From assembly GCA_930367215.1 (NCBI GenBank), contig OV884059.1, positions 51,988,957 to 52,052,956 of the forward strand: 64,000 bases of DNA, written 5' to 3'. Shown one piece after another: positions 44,423-56,099 of the stretch (the first letter of the stretch is position 1; every line of letters starts with the position of its first letter). The position numbers and the translations under genes are program-made. The notes under the pieces were generated by a model, which did no database searches, was not told the origin of the DNA, and was given only the letters and a program-made list of their open reading frames with translations. The DNA comes from Pollenia angustigena. Lineage: Eukaryota; Arthropoda; Insecta; Diptera; Polleniidae.

Positions 44423-45461
44423 CAGGGTTACCGTTGGAAATTTTCGAAAAGGGTCACAAAAAGGGGATTTTCCAGAAAAAGGGGTCAAAAAAGGGTATTT
44501 CAATAAAAAAAGGGTAAAGTTTTTTATAAGCAGTATTTCCCATTTTAATGAACATTATAAGACCAAGTTTTTTTTATAAGCAAACAAAAAATAATATTTA
44601 GGTAGGAAGAGCTCAAAAACTTAATTTTTTATGGAATGCTCTGTCCTGTTTTAAACACCTGACAAAAAGTTTATTCTTTAGCATTATAGCTAATTTTTTC
44701 ATACTTTTTGTGTAATTTTCCGATTTAGCGATGCCAAATAAATTTTAGTGTTTGTTTTAAATTTTGCTATCGTTCGCGAATTGTAACCATTTTCTCGATT
44801 AAAGTGATTTTTTCCTGTAAGTGTGAGATTTTTTAAAGCGTTTACGATTTTTAATAAATATATGACTTTGCTATCATACCGCTTTTAGCAAATATTTGGG
44901 AATTGCCGCTAATCGAGCAATTTTTACCTCTTGTTTTCATTCCTGTTAGGACACTCTCAACACTGTCGATTCAAAAGGGGGCGAAAAGTTCAATACCTTT
45001 TGCCATTATTAAGGGCGAATTTTTTTGAATAAAACATGCTACTGTTTGAGAGAGCAAAACACCAAATTGCATTTTTTTAATAAAATGTCAAATTTTTGTT
45101 TTAAAAAGAAACCACCGTAAAAAATAACAAGTATTTATACATATGAGTTATGTTTGCTTTTAGGGAAATTGTACTTTACTATCAAAAATCAAGGAGAAGA
45201 AAGCATGGAATTGTTAGTTTATCCTTTGAGTCTGTTCCATATCAAGCAATGCTTATTTCGAAAACATTTGTTTAGCACTTCTGTTCCGCAGTGTTGACAA
45301 AAAAAACAAAATGTGAGAGCTATTTCCAAAAAAGTTTCAAAAAGTGTCACAAAATAGGTGATAATGATACAAAAGTATAATTTAAAAATAGGGTCGTAAA
45401 AGGTTTCAACACCATCGAAAAAGGGTCAAATTGATACTTTAGTATCACAACGGTAACGCTG
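44423..45461. mobile_element. 1.04-kb hAT-type non-autonomous element
   Basis: Ends CAGGGTTACCGTTG / CAACGGTAACGCTG, flanked by the 8-bp repeat CTGATAAC (44415-44422, 45462-45469). CAG-type ends and an 8-bp duplication fit hAT. Subterminal AAAAGGGTC-like motifs repeat at both ends (44450-44515, 45350-45430), possible transposase binding sites. No transposase. Confidence 0.92.
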
Positions 45462-45469
45462 CTGATAAC

Positions 45470-46264
45470 TGATGTGTTGAGGTTCAGAATTATAATCCTC
45501 TATATTAAGTAGATTCTAGTACACCCTCATTTTTATTAGCTTGTTCTATTGTGTAGTTTATGATAGTAGTTGGAAAACGTTCTTGCAAGCAAGGTGACGT
45601 TGGTGACGATTAGGGTTAAAGAGAATGCCAGGGAATATTACCAGAATAAACCGGGATGGCGTTGGTGACACAGAAATATGTTCCCGTTAAGGTAATTTCT
45701 TCATTTATGCTTCGTCGAATTTTCCCGGAGTGCCAAACACTGTACTCAAGTTGGCGTCATCCACAGAACCTGTCGCCTGTACAAAAAATAGTGTTATGGG
45801 TTAAACACCGGGCCCACTAATCTAGCGAAAGAGTTTATGGGCCACAAATTCTTCCTGATTTCAAGTAAAATTTGTTGAAAATAAAAGTTTGAAATTCAGT
45901 AGCTCAAAATTTACCTGGAGTTCAAACAATTTGATCAAAATGACGCACATAATTTAAAACAATTTTAAAATTAGAATGACGATGCACAAACAATTTTCAG
46001 ATTTTTCTGATACTTCGCTTATTAAACTTGTCGATTCAGAGACTCACAGGAAAAGGATATATGTACAATGTGCATATCAAAAGAAATTTTTTCTCTGTTT
46101 TCTTGTCAGAAAATGATATTTGAATTGACATTAAAGTGACATACACTTTAAAGTTGCCATATTATTGCAATAAGACATCTCAATCCTCTTCGTGCATCGA
46201 CTCTGCTCAGTCCTCAGACAGATCATTACCTAAATAAATTGTCTCATTAATTAATATGTGGACA
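45470..46264. other. Non-coding region left of the LTR
   Basis: No gene recognised. Confidence 0.4.
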
Positions 46265-46265
46265 C

Positions 46266-46277
46266 TATCATGTGCGA
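46266..46277 (-). repeat. Left LTR of the Mag-like element, outer 12 bp
   Basis: TATCATGTGCGA, the outer end of the 81-bp LTR, separated from the remaining 69 bp (50851-50919) by the jockey insertion. Confidence 0.8.
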
Positions 46278-46328
46278 ACTAGCTCTTGAAGAGTACGGAC
46301 GTGTATCAGTGAGTAACAAAAATACAAA

Positions 46329-46363
<35 letters not shown>

Positions 46364-46479
46364 ATATAATAAAAAAAAAAAAAAAATTAAAAAATATTTA
46401 CCGTAGGTGAAAAAAAAAATATTTGTAATAGGTGAAAAAAAAAAAGAACAATAATTAGTGTGCCCGAAGAGATTTGTGA

Positions 46480-48039
46480 ATGAGCCTCACAAATACTCCC
46501 AATAAGGAGAGTAGGCCCAGCACAAATAGCAGAAATGCGTATATTGTGGTAAGCTCCCCGAGCGTGAGCAATGAAAACATTCGATACCCTGAATTAAACA
46601 AACATCTTTTAAGTGCAAAAATTGCCAGCGCAACTGGTTTTCCATACAGAAATTTAAGTTCAAGTGTGCCCAACCTGAGCAAGTGTGTTGATCCGACCGT
46701 AAATGTGGTTCAAAGTGTGAAGCCGTCTGACCAGAGGAATAATAACGAAAAACCTGGAACATCACGATTTGCATTAACAAATACAGGAGCTGTACCAAAA
46801 AGTACTAAAGTGCAAACAGGCATGGACAGATATATAACAATAACTAAGAGAAAGGCTAGCCCTAGGTCCACCCAACAGGAACGCGTGGCCAAACAATACA
46901 AAGGCTCTAACGTAGTCTCTTTGCCAACAAATGGTAACAGATTCTCTGTACTATCCATACCTGACGATGAAGAAGCAGAATTAGCTAATGGGACAGCCAC
47001 TAAAGAAGTTAAACCGCCACCTATCTATCTGCGGGAGCAAACATCAAATAGCATAGTCAACATGTTGACTCAACTTGTAGGTAAGAACAATTTCTACGTC
47101 GTTTCTATACGACGCGGACAAATTCAAGAGACCAAAATTCAAGCCAGTACAGAAACGAACTTTCGTATTATATCAAGACACCTGGACGCAGAAAATAAAA
47201 GCTACTATACATACCAATTAAAAAGTGCTAAGGGATTGATTATTGTCATAAAAGGCATAGATAGTTCCGTTCCTACAGATGAAATAAAATCTGCCGTAGA
47301 GCAAGAGGGGTACGAGGTAAAATCGGTTCATAACATTTTGAACAGGAACAAAGTTCCCCAACCACTGCACCGCATTGAGATATCGTTTGATTCATCGGTT
47401 CTCAAAACCAAAAATTCAGTTCATCCCATATACAACTTGCGCTACCTACTCAACAGAAGAATAACTGTTGAGGAGCCAATAAAACGAAAGGGTCCCTCCC
47501 AATGCACAAACTGTCAGGAATATGGGCATACAAAATCATATTGTAAATTGCCTCACGTATGTGTGGTTTGTGGCGACGCTCATAAAACCGCCGAATGTAA
47601 TCGTTCTAAAGTTGACCCAAATGTCAAGAAATGCAGCAACTGTGGCGAAAATCACACGGCAAACTATAGGGGTTGTAAAGTCTTCTTGCATTTAAAAAAA
47701 CCAGCTTTAGTTCAAAAATATACTCACTCCCAATATGGTCCATCACATGCGCCCAGCCAAGCCACTGGCTCTATTGCTAGTACTACACAAACAAACAAAC
47801 AAAACCAATCATATGCCCAAGTCCTAAAAGGAAACCCTAATGCGAAAAATCCCCCGAGTACTTCCAACGCAAAGCAACCTCCATACGCTAATGTTCCTAG
47901 GGAAGGTCTACAAATGCCTACCTCAATTGAAAATTTAATTCAAACTATGAATAACTTCATGGCCACTATGCAGAGCATGTTTCAGGAAATGATGCGAAAC
48001 CAGAACATGCTCCTGCAAGTTCTACTCAACAAAAAATGA
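46480..48039 (+). CDS. Jockey ORF1: nucleic-acid-binding Gag-like protein
   Basis: 519 codons, intact. A low-complexity basic N-terminal half is followed by the PPIYLRE...LVGKNNFYV region and an RRM-like/pre-zinc-knuckle domain (GLIIVIKGIDSSVPTDEIKS). Three zinc knuckles follow: CTNCQEYGHTKSYC, CVVCGDAHKTAEC and CSNCGENHTANYRGC. The C-terminus is Gln/Met-rich. The protein would coat element RNA and carry it to the target. The stop overlaps the ORF2 start as ATGA (48036-48039), the usual device for coupled reinitiation in this group. Confidence 0.93.
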   Translation: MSLTNTPNKESRPSTNSRNAYIVVSSPSVSNENIRYPELNKHLLSAKIASATGFPYRNLSSSVPNLSKCVDPTVNVVQSVKPSDQRNNNEKPGTSRFALTNTGAVPKSTKVQTGMDRYITITKRKASPRSTQQERVAKQYKGSNVVSLPTNGNRFSVLSIPDDEEAELANGTATKEVKPPPIYLREQTSNSIVNMLTQLVGKNNFYVVSIRRGQIQETKIQASTETNFRIISRHLDAENKSYYTYQLKSAKGLIIVIKGIDSSVPTDEIKSAVEQEGYEVKSVHNILNRNKVPQPLHRIEISFDSSVLKTKNSVHPIYNLRYLLNRRITVEEPIKRKGPSQCTNCQEYGHTKSYCKLPHVCVVCGDAHKTAECNRSKVDPNVKKCSNCGENHTANYRGCKVFLHLKKPALVQKYTHSQYGPSHAPSQATGSIASTTQTNKQNQSYAQVLKGNPNAKNPPSTSNAKQPPYANVPREGLQMPTSIENLIQTMNNFMATMQSMFQEMMRNQNMLLQVLLNKK

Positions 48040-50690
48040 ACCAGTTAAAAATATGTTTCTGGAATGCAAACGGGTTATCCCAACATAAACACGAAGTTGC
48101 AAACTTTCTTCATAGGCATGAAATCGACGTACTTCTTGTCTCTGAAACACACTTTACTCATAAAAACTGCTTTAGGGTAAATGGTTACCTTACGTATGAC
48201 ACAAAACATCCCAGCGGACGAGCTTGTGGTGGCACAGCCATAATTGTGCACAAACACATCAGACACTTACCATTGCCAGAGTTCGAAGAAGATTGTATCC
48301 AGGCCACATCTATAAATCTGACTGATTTCAAACTAACGTTAACATCCGTTTATTGTCCCCCGAGGCACAAAATTCTACACGATAAATTTCTCAACTTCTT
48401 CTCCACATTGGGCCAGAAATTCATTGCTGCTGGCGACTACAACGCTAAACATACATATTGGGGCTCCAGACTTATTAGTCCTAGAGGTAATCAGCTATAT
48501 AATACCGTAACTGCAAATAACTTTGATGTGGTATCGAGTGGTGAGCCTACCTATTGGCCAACCGACTTCAACAAGCTACCAGACCTTATTGACTTTGCTG
48601 TAATCAAAAACATCAAGCGCGATCAGGTACTAGTTAGTTCCTCCTATGATCTTTCGTCTGATCATTCACCTTCAATCCTCATTTTAAAATGTAACTCTGA
48701 CGCCGCAGCTGCAAACTGGTTTTCCTATCCAAACAGAAACACAAATTGGTTAAAGTATAAAATGTATGTGAGCTCTCACCTATCACAGTGCATTCCCCTA
48801 AAAAATTCATCTGACATCCAAATAGCTGTCGACCGATTTACAGAAGTCTTGGATGCTGCAGCAAGAAATGCAACCCCAATCAAGCGGACAATTAAACGTG
48901 CTCCTTACAATACATCGACGGATATAGAGACCCTTATCAGAGAAAAAAGGAAGTTAAGAAGACAATGGCAAAACAGTCGTTCCCCAACCACTAAGGCCCA
49001 ACTACAATTATGCCTGACAACTCTTCGCAACAAATTGAGACAGAACCACGAGTCTGCAATAGAAGGCTATCTAAACAGCCTAGATGCCACAAAAAACTCC
49101 AATTATAGCTTATGGAAGGCTGTACGGCATATGAAATGCCCTATAACCCAAGAATCTCCATTAAGACTAGAAAACCGCACTTGGGCGAAAAACACAGATG
49201 AAAAATTAAACGCTTTCGCGGGCCATCTTGAGAAAGTTTTCACGCCACATGATACACATACTTGTTCCTGTCGTCCAACCATTCCTGATAAGGTAAACCA
49301 TCCATTAAAATTTAACATTACTCAAGTAAAATCTGCAATAGAAAAAGTGAATATTAGAAAATCTCCCGGACTTGACCGTATCACAGGGTCAATGATAAGA
49401 AACTTACCTTCGTCTGCTTCCAGAATCTTGCTGTTCATTTTTAACGCTATATTAAGAGTCGGATACTTCCCATCCTCATGGAAGAAGTCTATAATTGTTA
49501 TGATTCCCAAGCCAGGAAAAGATGCTAGCCAGGTTGCGTCGTACAGACCGATAAGCTTATTATCAATCCTATCAAAGCTTTTCGAAAAAATTTTAAGTAT
49601 AACTCCTCATCTAAATGAACACGACATCATCCCGGATCACCAGTTCGGATTCAGAGCGAAACATGGTACAATAGAGCAAGTGCATAGAATTGTCACCCTT
49701 ATTAGATCGGCGTTTGAGAAAAAGCAATACTGCTCAGCCCTGTTTATAGACATTTCCCAAGCATTTGACAAAGTTTGGCATGATGGGCTACTCATCAAAA
49801 TAACACGAATGCTTCCTCAAAACACTCACAAGCTTCTGGAGAGCTATCTAACAGGCAGAACATTCATAGTAAGGTCGCAAGATAAATACTCCCCCCTCAA
49901 GAAAATTACTGCTGGTGTTCCCCAAGGCAGCATATTAGGACCGCTTCTATATATAATATACACAGCGGATATGCCAACAAACCTGAGCACGCATACCTCT
50001 ACATTTGCAGACGACACAGCATTTATTAGCGTTAACCATGACCCAAAAGTCGCATCGCAAAATCTGCAGTCCCACATCAATGAACTACAGGCATGGCTAG
50101 AAAAATGGAGAATAAAGGTTAACCCGGCTAAATGTGCTCACTTAACTTTCACGCTCAGAAGACAAACGTGCCCAGCAGTAAAAATAAATAACATCACTGT
50201 TCCGGTAGAAAACCATGTAAAGTACTTGGGAGTTCATATAGATAGACGTTTGACCTGGTCTCGTCATATCGAAGCGAAAATAACGGCTATGAAACTTAAA
50301 GCAGCTCAACTACATTGGCTTCTCGGTAGAAACTCAAACTTGTCTTTAGACAACAAAGTTCTTCTATACAAGTCCATCATAAAACCAATATGGACATATG
50401 GCATCCAATTATGGGGTACTGCATGCGCATCTAACATCCAAAAGCTTCAAAGAAGACAGTCTAGAATATTACGACAAATTGTCTGCGCCCCATGGTATAT
50501 ACGTAATGATATTATCCACAGAGATCTCAACGTCCCCACTATTCAGGAGGAAATTAAAAAATATTCAATAAGCTACATCGATAAACTAATGGTTCACCCT
50601 AACTACCTCGCTCGGGGTTTGCTTCAGTTCGAAGGTCACCAGAGGCTAAAAAGAACCGATACTTTGAGCCTTACTAGAAGACAGTCTTAA
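48036..50690 (+). CDS. Jockey ORF2: AP endonuclease and reverse transcriptase
   Basis: 884 codons, intact. The N-terminal AP-like endonuclease shows KICFWNANGL, VLLVSETHF, AAGDYNAKH and SSDHSPSIL, the residues for metal and phosphate handling. The RT has KSPGLDRITG, motif A (ALFIDISQAFDKVWHDGL), GVPQGSILGPLLY and the FADD catalytic box (STFADDTAFIS), then KYLGVHID. A C-terminal HRDLNVPTI region completes the usual jockey layout. The enzyme nicks target DNA and primes cDNA there. Start chosen at the ATGA overlap with ORF1. Confidence 0.95.
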   Translation: MNQLKICFWNANGLSQHKHEVANFLHRHEIDVLLVSETHFTHKNCFRVNGYLTYDTKHPSGRACGGTAIIVHKHIRHLPLPEFEEDCIQATSINLTDFKLTLTSVYCPPRHKILHDKFLNFFSTLGQKFIAAGDYNAKHTYWGSRLISPRGNQLYNTVTANNFDVVSSGEPTYWPTDFNKLPDLIDFAVIKNIKRDQVLVSSSYDLSSDHSPSILILKCNSDAAAANWFSYPNRNTNWLKYKMYVSSHLSQCIPLKNSSDIQIAVDRFTEVLDAAARNATPIKRTIKRAPYNTSTDIETLIREKRKLRRQWQNSRSPTTKAQLQLCLTTLRNKLRQNHESAIEGYLNSLDATKNSNYSLWKAVRHMKCPITQESPLRLENRTWAKNTDEKLNAFAGHLEKVFTPHDTHTCSCRPTIPDKVNHPLKFNITQVKSAIEKVNIRKSPGLDRITGSMIRNLPSSASRILLFIFNAILRVGYFPSSWKKSIIVMIPKPGKDASQVASYRPISLLSILSKLFEKILSITPHLNEHDIIPDHQFGFRAKHGTIEQVHRIVTLIRSAFEKKQYCSALFIDISQAFDKVWHDGLLIKITRMLPQNTHKLLESYLTGRTFIVRSQDKYSPLKKITAGVPQGSILGPLLYIIYTADMPTNLSTHTSTFADDTAFISVNHDPKVASQNLQSHINELQAWLEKWRIKVNPAKCAHLTFTLRRQTCPAVKINNITVPVENHVKYLGVHIDRRLTWSRHIEAKITAMKLKAAQLHWLLGRNSNLSLDNKVLLYKSIIKPIWTYGIQLWGTACASNIQKLQRRQSRILRQIVCAPWYIRNDIIHRDLNVPTIQEEIKKYSISYIDKLMVHPNYLARGLLQFEGHQRLKRTDTLSLTRRQS

Positions 50691-50850
50691 AAATTTGAAT
50701 ACAGCAGTTAGTGGTTACACAGGTAACAACTAATAAACAACAAGTAGAATTAAGATTTGAATACATATTGTAAATTTCGATAAGAAAGATTCAATAATAA
50801 AAATAAATTATTAAAAAAAAAAAAAAAAAAAAAAAAACTATCATGTGCGA

Positions 50851-50919
50851 GCTAAATAAAGACGTGTGTTGTTATGTTGCGAGTCTAAGTAAAACCAAAC
50901 TTTATTCATTATTTCATGA
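50851..50919 (-). repeat. Left LTR of the Mag-like element, inner 69 bp
   Basis: GCTAAATAAAGACGTGTGTT to TTCATGA, matching 56112-56180 with one substitution (AACCAAAC / AACTAAAC). Confidence 0.9.
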
Positions 50920-51035
50920 CATCTCTCTTTTTTTTAAGTTCATAATCTTGGTTTTAAATTTATTATATTGATTTAAAAAATAATTTTAAAGTAAAAATGT
51001 ATGTGTAAAGTTAATTAAAATTTATATTTTAATTT

Positions 51036-54000
51036 TTAAGCCTCATTACGTTGAGCTGGTTTCACCACTCGGCCGCTACGCGTTCTTTGGACCTGCTCGC
51101 CTGTAACCTCCACTGTGGATCGAGCTGTATTTTCCTCAGAGGATCCTTCGTTGTCACCCGTAGTGGTTTGTTGAATTGGTATGTTGTTGGTCTTATCCTC
51201 CTCACCAAATATTGTTTCATCTTCTTCAGGATTGACCCTACCGGCCAACGATCTTCGTAAATGAAACGTATTCCGACGATAAGTTCTACCGTTGTCAGTT
51301 TGAACTATTACCGATCGTGGATGTTCAGTATTGTTAATTATAGATGCTGAGGACCAATTTCGATGACCAGTTTGCATAACAACCGTGTCACCTACTTGTA
51401 GTGATGCCCTAGTTTTTGCACCTCGGTCGGCATATTTCTTTTGCATTTCCCGCAGTTCTTTCAACCGTTGCTTGACTCCGGTAACAATTTTGGGTAAAAG
51501 TTGTTGTTTTGTCGTTAGAATTGTTGTACGTGTTTTACGGCTAAATAATCTTTCTGCCGGGGATTTTAATATATTATCACGATCCGTATTTCTCCAATTT
51601 AGCAATGCTTTGTATACATCCGTACGATCTATTGAACACTTTTTCAACAGACTTTTTGCTTTTTGGACATTGCGTTCTGCAAAACCATTAGATTTTGGGT
51701 AGTACGGAGACGAAATATTATGTTTAAATTGCCAATTTTCAACAAATTGCTTAAATCTCGTAGACGTAAATTGTGGACCGCCATCGCTTTTCAACACTTC
51801 TGGAATTCCATGAACCGAAAACCACATTTTCAGAAATAATATCGTTTCTGCTGATGAAGCTGTAGTGTATTTTCGAAAATCGAAGAAGTTAGAGTAATGG
51901 TCTGCTATTAACAAGAAGTCATCACCTTCAAAATGGAAAATATCCACCGATACAATTTGGAAGGGATACTCCGGTAACTCTTTGATAATTAACTCTTCGG
52001 TGCTGTTAGCTCTTTGTGTTTGTTGACATACTTTGCATTTTCCAACATACAGTTTAATATCTTTTGTCATACCATACCAATATAACTGCTTTCTTGCCAT
52101 TGATAGAGTTTTGTTAATACCGAGGTGACCAGCATGTAGTCGCGGTAGTAATTCATCTACTTGATTTTTTGGTACAATGATTTTATCGGCGTTAAACAGT
52201 AAGTCTTCATCATACGTAAGCTGATGCCCAAACGTGACATATTTTCTAATGATACTTGGTACTTTCGATGTTTTTTCTGGCCAGCCCTTCATTACATACT
52301 CTTTAAGAACTTTTAGCTCCGGATCGTTGTCAATCGATTTTTTAAATTTTGTGTACGTTACCGCATCTAGCGTTGTCGAAGCTATGGCGCTTACTTTACA
52401 TTTTAGTTCAGGTTCAGTTTCATCAACTTCGATGTCTCTACTTAGTGTATCAGCTATTGGTATGTTTCTGCCTTTAACGTATTTAACTTTCGGACAATAT
52501 TGTACTATGTCCCATAATATACCTTGCAGCCTCAGTGGTGCATTTTGTATCGGGTTTTTAAAAATCGTCTCCAAAGGTTTATGGTCGGTTTCAATCTGCA
52601 GCTCTTTGCCGTATACATATTCGTGAAACTTTTTACAACCAAATCGTATGGCTAGTGCCTCTTTTACTATCTGTGGCTGATTTTGTTGCGATTGACTAAA
52701 AGCCCTAGCTGCGTATGCCACCGGTTTGCCGTCTTGTAATAAACACGCGCCAATAGCTGTACTACTTGCATCGACAGATAACGTAACTGGCTTATTAACG
52801 TTAAAGTACATCAAAACTGGAGTTGACGACAGCGCATTTTTTATTTTTTCGAATGCTTTTATCTGCGCGTCATCCCAATGCCATTCAACGTTTTTATGCA
52901 GCAATGTTCTTACGGGCTCTGTAATTTCAGATAAATTGGGGATAAATTTTCCAAGATAGCTTACCATCCCAAGCAAACGTTGCAACTCTCTAATATTCTT
53001 TGGCTGTCGTAATTTTTTTATTGCTAATATTTTCTCGTCATCTGCTTTATAACCGTGTTCAGTGAAAATGTGCCCCAGAAATTTAACCGAACTTTTATTA
53101 TATTCACATTTTGATTTGTTCAACGTGAATCCCATCTCACTCAAACGTGATACTACTTGCCTAGTAATTTTGTTTAATTTTTCACGGCTTTCTGCGAATA
53201 AAAATATATCGTCCATGGCCACCTCGCAGTTGTCAATATCTTCCAGAGCACGGGACATTACCTCACTGAACACTTCGGGTGCAGAAGAAATGCCAAATGG
53301 GAGACGTAAATATTTATATCTTCCCCATGGCGTAGCTATTGTTAAGAATTTGCTTGTCCGTTCTGTCACTTTAATTTGCCAAAACCCCTTTTCGCAATCT
53401 AGTTTAGTAAAATATCTTCAGCCACTTACTTTTGCTGCAATTTCCTCTACCGTTTTAAGAGGAAAATGGCAACGCTTTACACTTTTGTTCAATTCGGTTG
53501 GGTCCATACAAATTCTTATTTTCTCCCCTTTTTGACCAATTACCATTGGACTAACTGCTGGCGATGGCTCACTTACTGGCTCGATTACTTTCATTTGAAC
53601 CATATTGTCTAGTTCTTTCTTCACTTTTTCTTTTAACGCCAAGGGAATTCTTCTTGGAGGCAATATACGAAATTTTGCATTTTCTATAAACTCAATATCG
53701 TATTCGAATGTTCTACAACAGCCGAGCTTTTTTGTTTGTACGCAATCAATACGCGCCACTAAGCCTAGTTGTTCGCAACTATTACGGCCTAGTATTGACT
53801 GGAAATTGTCCTTTACAATTTTAAATATGACAATCTTATTTTGACCTTTTATTTGGCATCTTAATCTGCACTCACCCATTACTTTAATAAAATTTTCATT
53901 ATACGCTATCAAATTCGACGTTTTAGTATTTTCAATAGTGGCATTAATTCGTTTAGCCTCATTCAATGATAACACGTTGCAATCGGCCCCTGTGTCCAAC

Positions 54001-54716
54001 TTCACACGCAAATCATGTCGCCCAATATTAAGAGTAGCGTACCATTTGTTGTCACAATTATTTCCATCTTTTATTTCGCCTATGTAACTATATTCTTCTT
54101 CGTCTTCCTCATCATCACTTTTCTCTATTGTATTTACAGCTTTAGTTGTATGTTGTTTATTTTGATATTTTGCATGTTTATCTTTGCTTCTGCAAACGAC
54201 CGCGAAATGCCCTTTTACTCCGCACTTTTTGCATTCTTTGTTATACGCTAAACAATTTTTTTTCTGATGCACTTTATTACACCGACCACATTTGTACATT
54301 TTTTCATTTTGTTGTTGTTGCTGCTTTACTGTATTGACAACACCGCTATGTTCGTCACCATTTATCTCACGCATTTGTTTTGTTGTTATTTCTGCTGCTC
54401 TGCATATTTTAATAGTTTTGTCTAAGTTAAGATTTTCTTCCATCCATAGTTTTTTCCTTGTACTGTCTGCATAAATTCCCAGCACTATTTGATCTACCAA
54501 AAATTCGTCAGTCATACTATTATAAGCGCAGTATTTAATTTGTCTTCTTAATTTTTGATAATAATCCTCAAAGGGTTCCGTTGCTTGCTGTTTTATACGA
54601 TGAAACTGACAACGCTCATATGTTTTATTTATGGGTGGCGCAAAGTGACTAGTCAGTTTTTCTATTATAGTTACTCTACTGCCCAATTCAGCGTCCGTTA
54701 GACCTAGGCTTGCCAA
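51036..54716 (-). pseudogene. Gag-Pol of the Mag-like element, main part, one internal stop
   Basis: A single frame from 54716 to 51036, interrupted only by TGA at 53420-53418. In order: gag with zinc knuckles (CGRCNKVHQKKNC, CKKCGVKGHFAVVC), protease (KLDTGADCNVL), RT beginning near DPTELNKSVKRCHF, then the stop, then YLRLPFGISSAPEVF and the RT active site as MDDIF in place of the usual YxDD. RNase H follows (LSVDASSTAIGACLLQDGKP, ETDHKP). Integrase has an HHCC finger (HAGHLGINKTLSMARK, CKVCQQ) and catalytic residues in VSVDIFHFEGDDF, KSDGGPQFTS and PYYPKSNGFAERNVQKAK. The region upstream of 54716 is displaced by an insertion. Confidence 0.9.
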
Positions 54717-55747
54717 CCGTACTTTATAATAAAGTATTGTACGTTATTTCGAGTAATTGTACTCTATACTTTATGAGAATAATAAAGTACGCGAGAATAC
54801 TTTATTTCGCATGATTAGATTTATCTAGAATTTAAAATAGATTCAGGTTATATTTGTCAGGTTTTATTAGTCATAAAATTATAATACTAATTGTACAAGA
54901 TTTTTTTTTTTAGAAACACTAAAGAACAACTAATTAATATTAGTTAGGGCCATTTGTTGATGTTTTTTATATTGGCAGGACGATTTATCGAAGAAAAATA
55001 ATCTCACAGTACTATTTTTTCACTTGTTTGTTTTGTTTGAGTACAATAACTGAATGTTTTTAAAACACAAGTGCAAAACTCTTTCAAATTACTTCCTGCC
55101 ATTCCTTAAGGGGGCTCCCATACAAAATGTTTAGTAAAGACTAGAAATATATTGAAGAAAACGTACCATAAAAGCCAAGGAGTGGCCTTAACAATTTCTT
55201 GCCCCTTATCACCACTTCTTAAGGGCGCTCCCGTACAAATATTGCGTTTTATGAAATTTATAAATTAATTAAAATTTTTCGATTTTTCTGTATAAAATCA
55301 AAAGTTGTTAACAAATTTTAATCATTTATAGCTTGTTTTGTTTGAAGCTTTGTTTTTTATACATTTTTAACAAACACAAATTTCGAAATGTTGCAAAAAA
55401 TTATTTTTGTTTCTAAAACGACTGCGCAAGTTAGAAAAATTTAACGTTTAAAGGAAATTTTTTTTTCTTTAGTTATTTCAATAAACTGAACCGTTTTTGA
55501 ACCGGTATTATACAGCGTACCCGAATTGGGTTAAAGCGCCAGTTGCTCGGCTTGTCTCAAGAAAAAAGTGTAAAATTCTAGCACAGTGTAATTGTTTGAT
55601 AAAACTTGCGAAAAGCAGTAAAAAACGTTTTTAAATAAACCAATAAAAAGAAATTAATTGTACTTTATATTTATGCTGTGTACTTTTTTTTCTTAACCTT
55701 TAATAACCAATGTACTTTAATTGCAACAAAAAAAGTTGGGAACCCTA
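54705..55747. mobile_element. 1.04-kb hAT-type element inserted in gag
   Basis: Ends TAGGCTTGCCAAC / GTTGGGAACCCTA, flanked by the 8-bp repeat GTTAGACC (54697-54704, 55748-55755). Non-coding inside. It separates the gag N-terminus (55997-55755) from the rest. Confidence 0.9.
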
Positions 55748-55754
55748 GTTAGAC

Positions 55755-55997
55755 CTAATTACGGAGCAACTTATTTGCTTCACGGCCCAAAACTACTTTT
55801 AAATTCGCAACCTGTACTGTTTCGGTATCCGAATCGATTTTGGACGCTACATAGTAATTATTATATTCGTCCAGCCACTCTGCCCACTCAGCAGCCATAT
55901 CGCCATCATGATGAATAAACAAATTCTTCGGTGACTTTAAATTTGCCATTGATCTGGGTATATATACTACGTTTTGCACAGACTGTGCTTCTGTCAT
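55755..55997 (-). pseudogene. Gag N-terminus of the Mag-like element
   Basis: Minus strand MTEAQSVQNVVYIPRSMANL, with AAEWAEWLDEYNNYYVASK and GREANKLLRN, a Ty3/gypsy Gag N-terminal pattern. It would lead into LGLTDAELG at 54710, but one base is missing at the join apart from the hAT-type insertion, so this frame ends in TAG. Confidence 0.7.
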
Positions 55998-56082
55998 ATC
56001 CCAGTGTTATTATATTATATACATTTATTACTGCAATCAGTTTTTGTTTTTTTTTTCTCTTATTCTCTTATTTACTCCTTTT

Positions 56083-56099
56083 GAGCACTTCTGACACCA
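56083..56099 (-). promoter_or_regulatory. Primer-binding-site-like sequence of the Mag-like element
   Basis: TGGTGTCAGAAGTGCTC lies directly against the 5' LTR on the minus strand, as expected for binding of a tRNA 3' CCA end. The tRNA cannot be named without a search. Confidence 0.6.

Larger units (their letters stand above)
46278..50837 (+). mobile_element. Full-length jockey-type non-LTR retrotransposon
   Basis: A 13-bp duplication, CTATCATGTGCGA, flanks it (46265-46277, 50838-50850). Two intact ORFs, a short 3' UTR and a poly-A tail (50812-50837) are present. The 5' UTR holds a long A-rich tract (46329-46385) and GGACGTG near 46297, similar to the internal downstream promoter motif of fly non-LTR elements. 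With both frames open this is the youngest-looking element in the window. Confidence 0.93.

Noticed and set aside
46326..46440. A-rich tract as the tail of a separate retroposon before the jockey
   Set aside because: The 13-bp duplication starts upstream at 46265, so the tract lies inside the same insertion.
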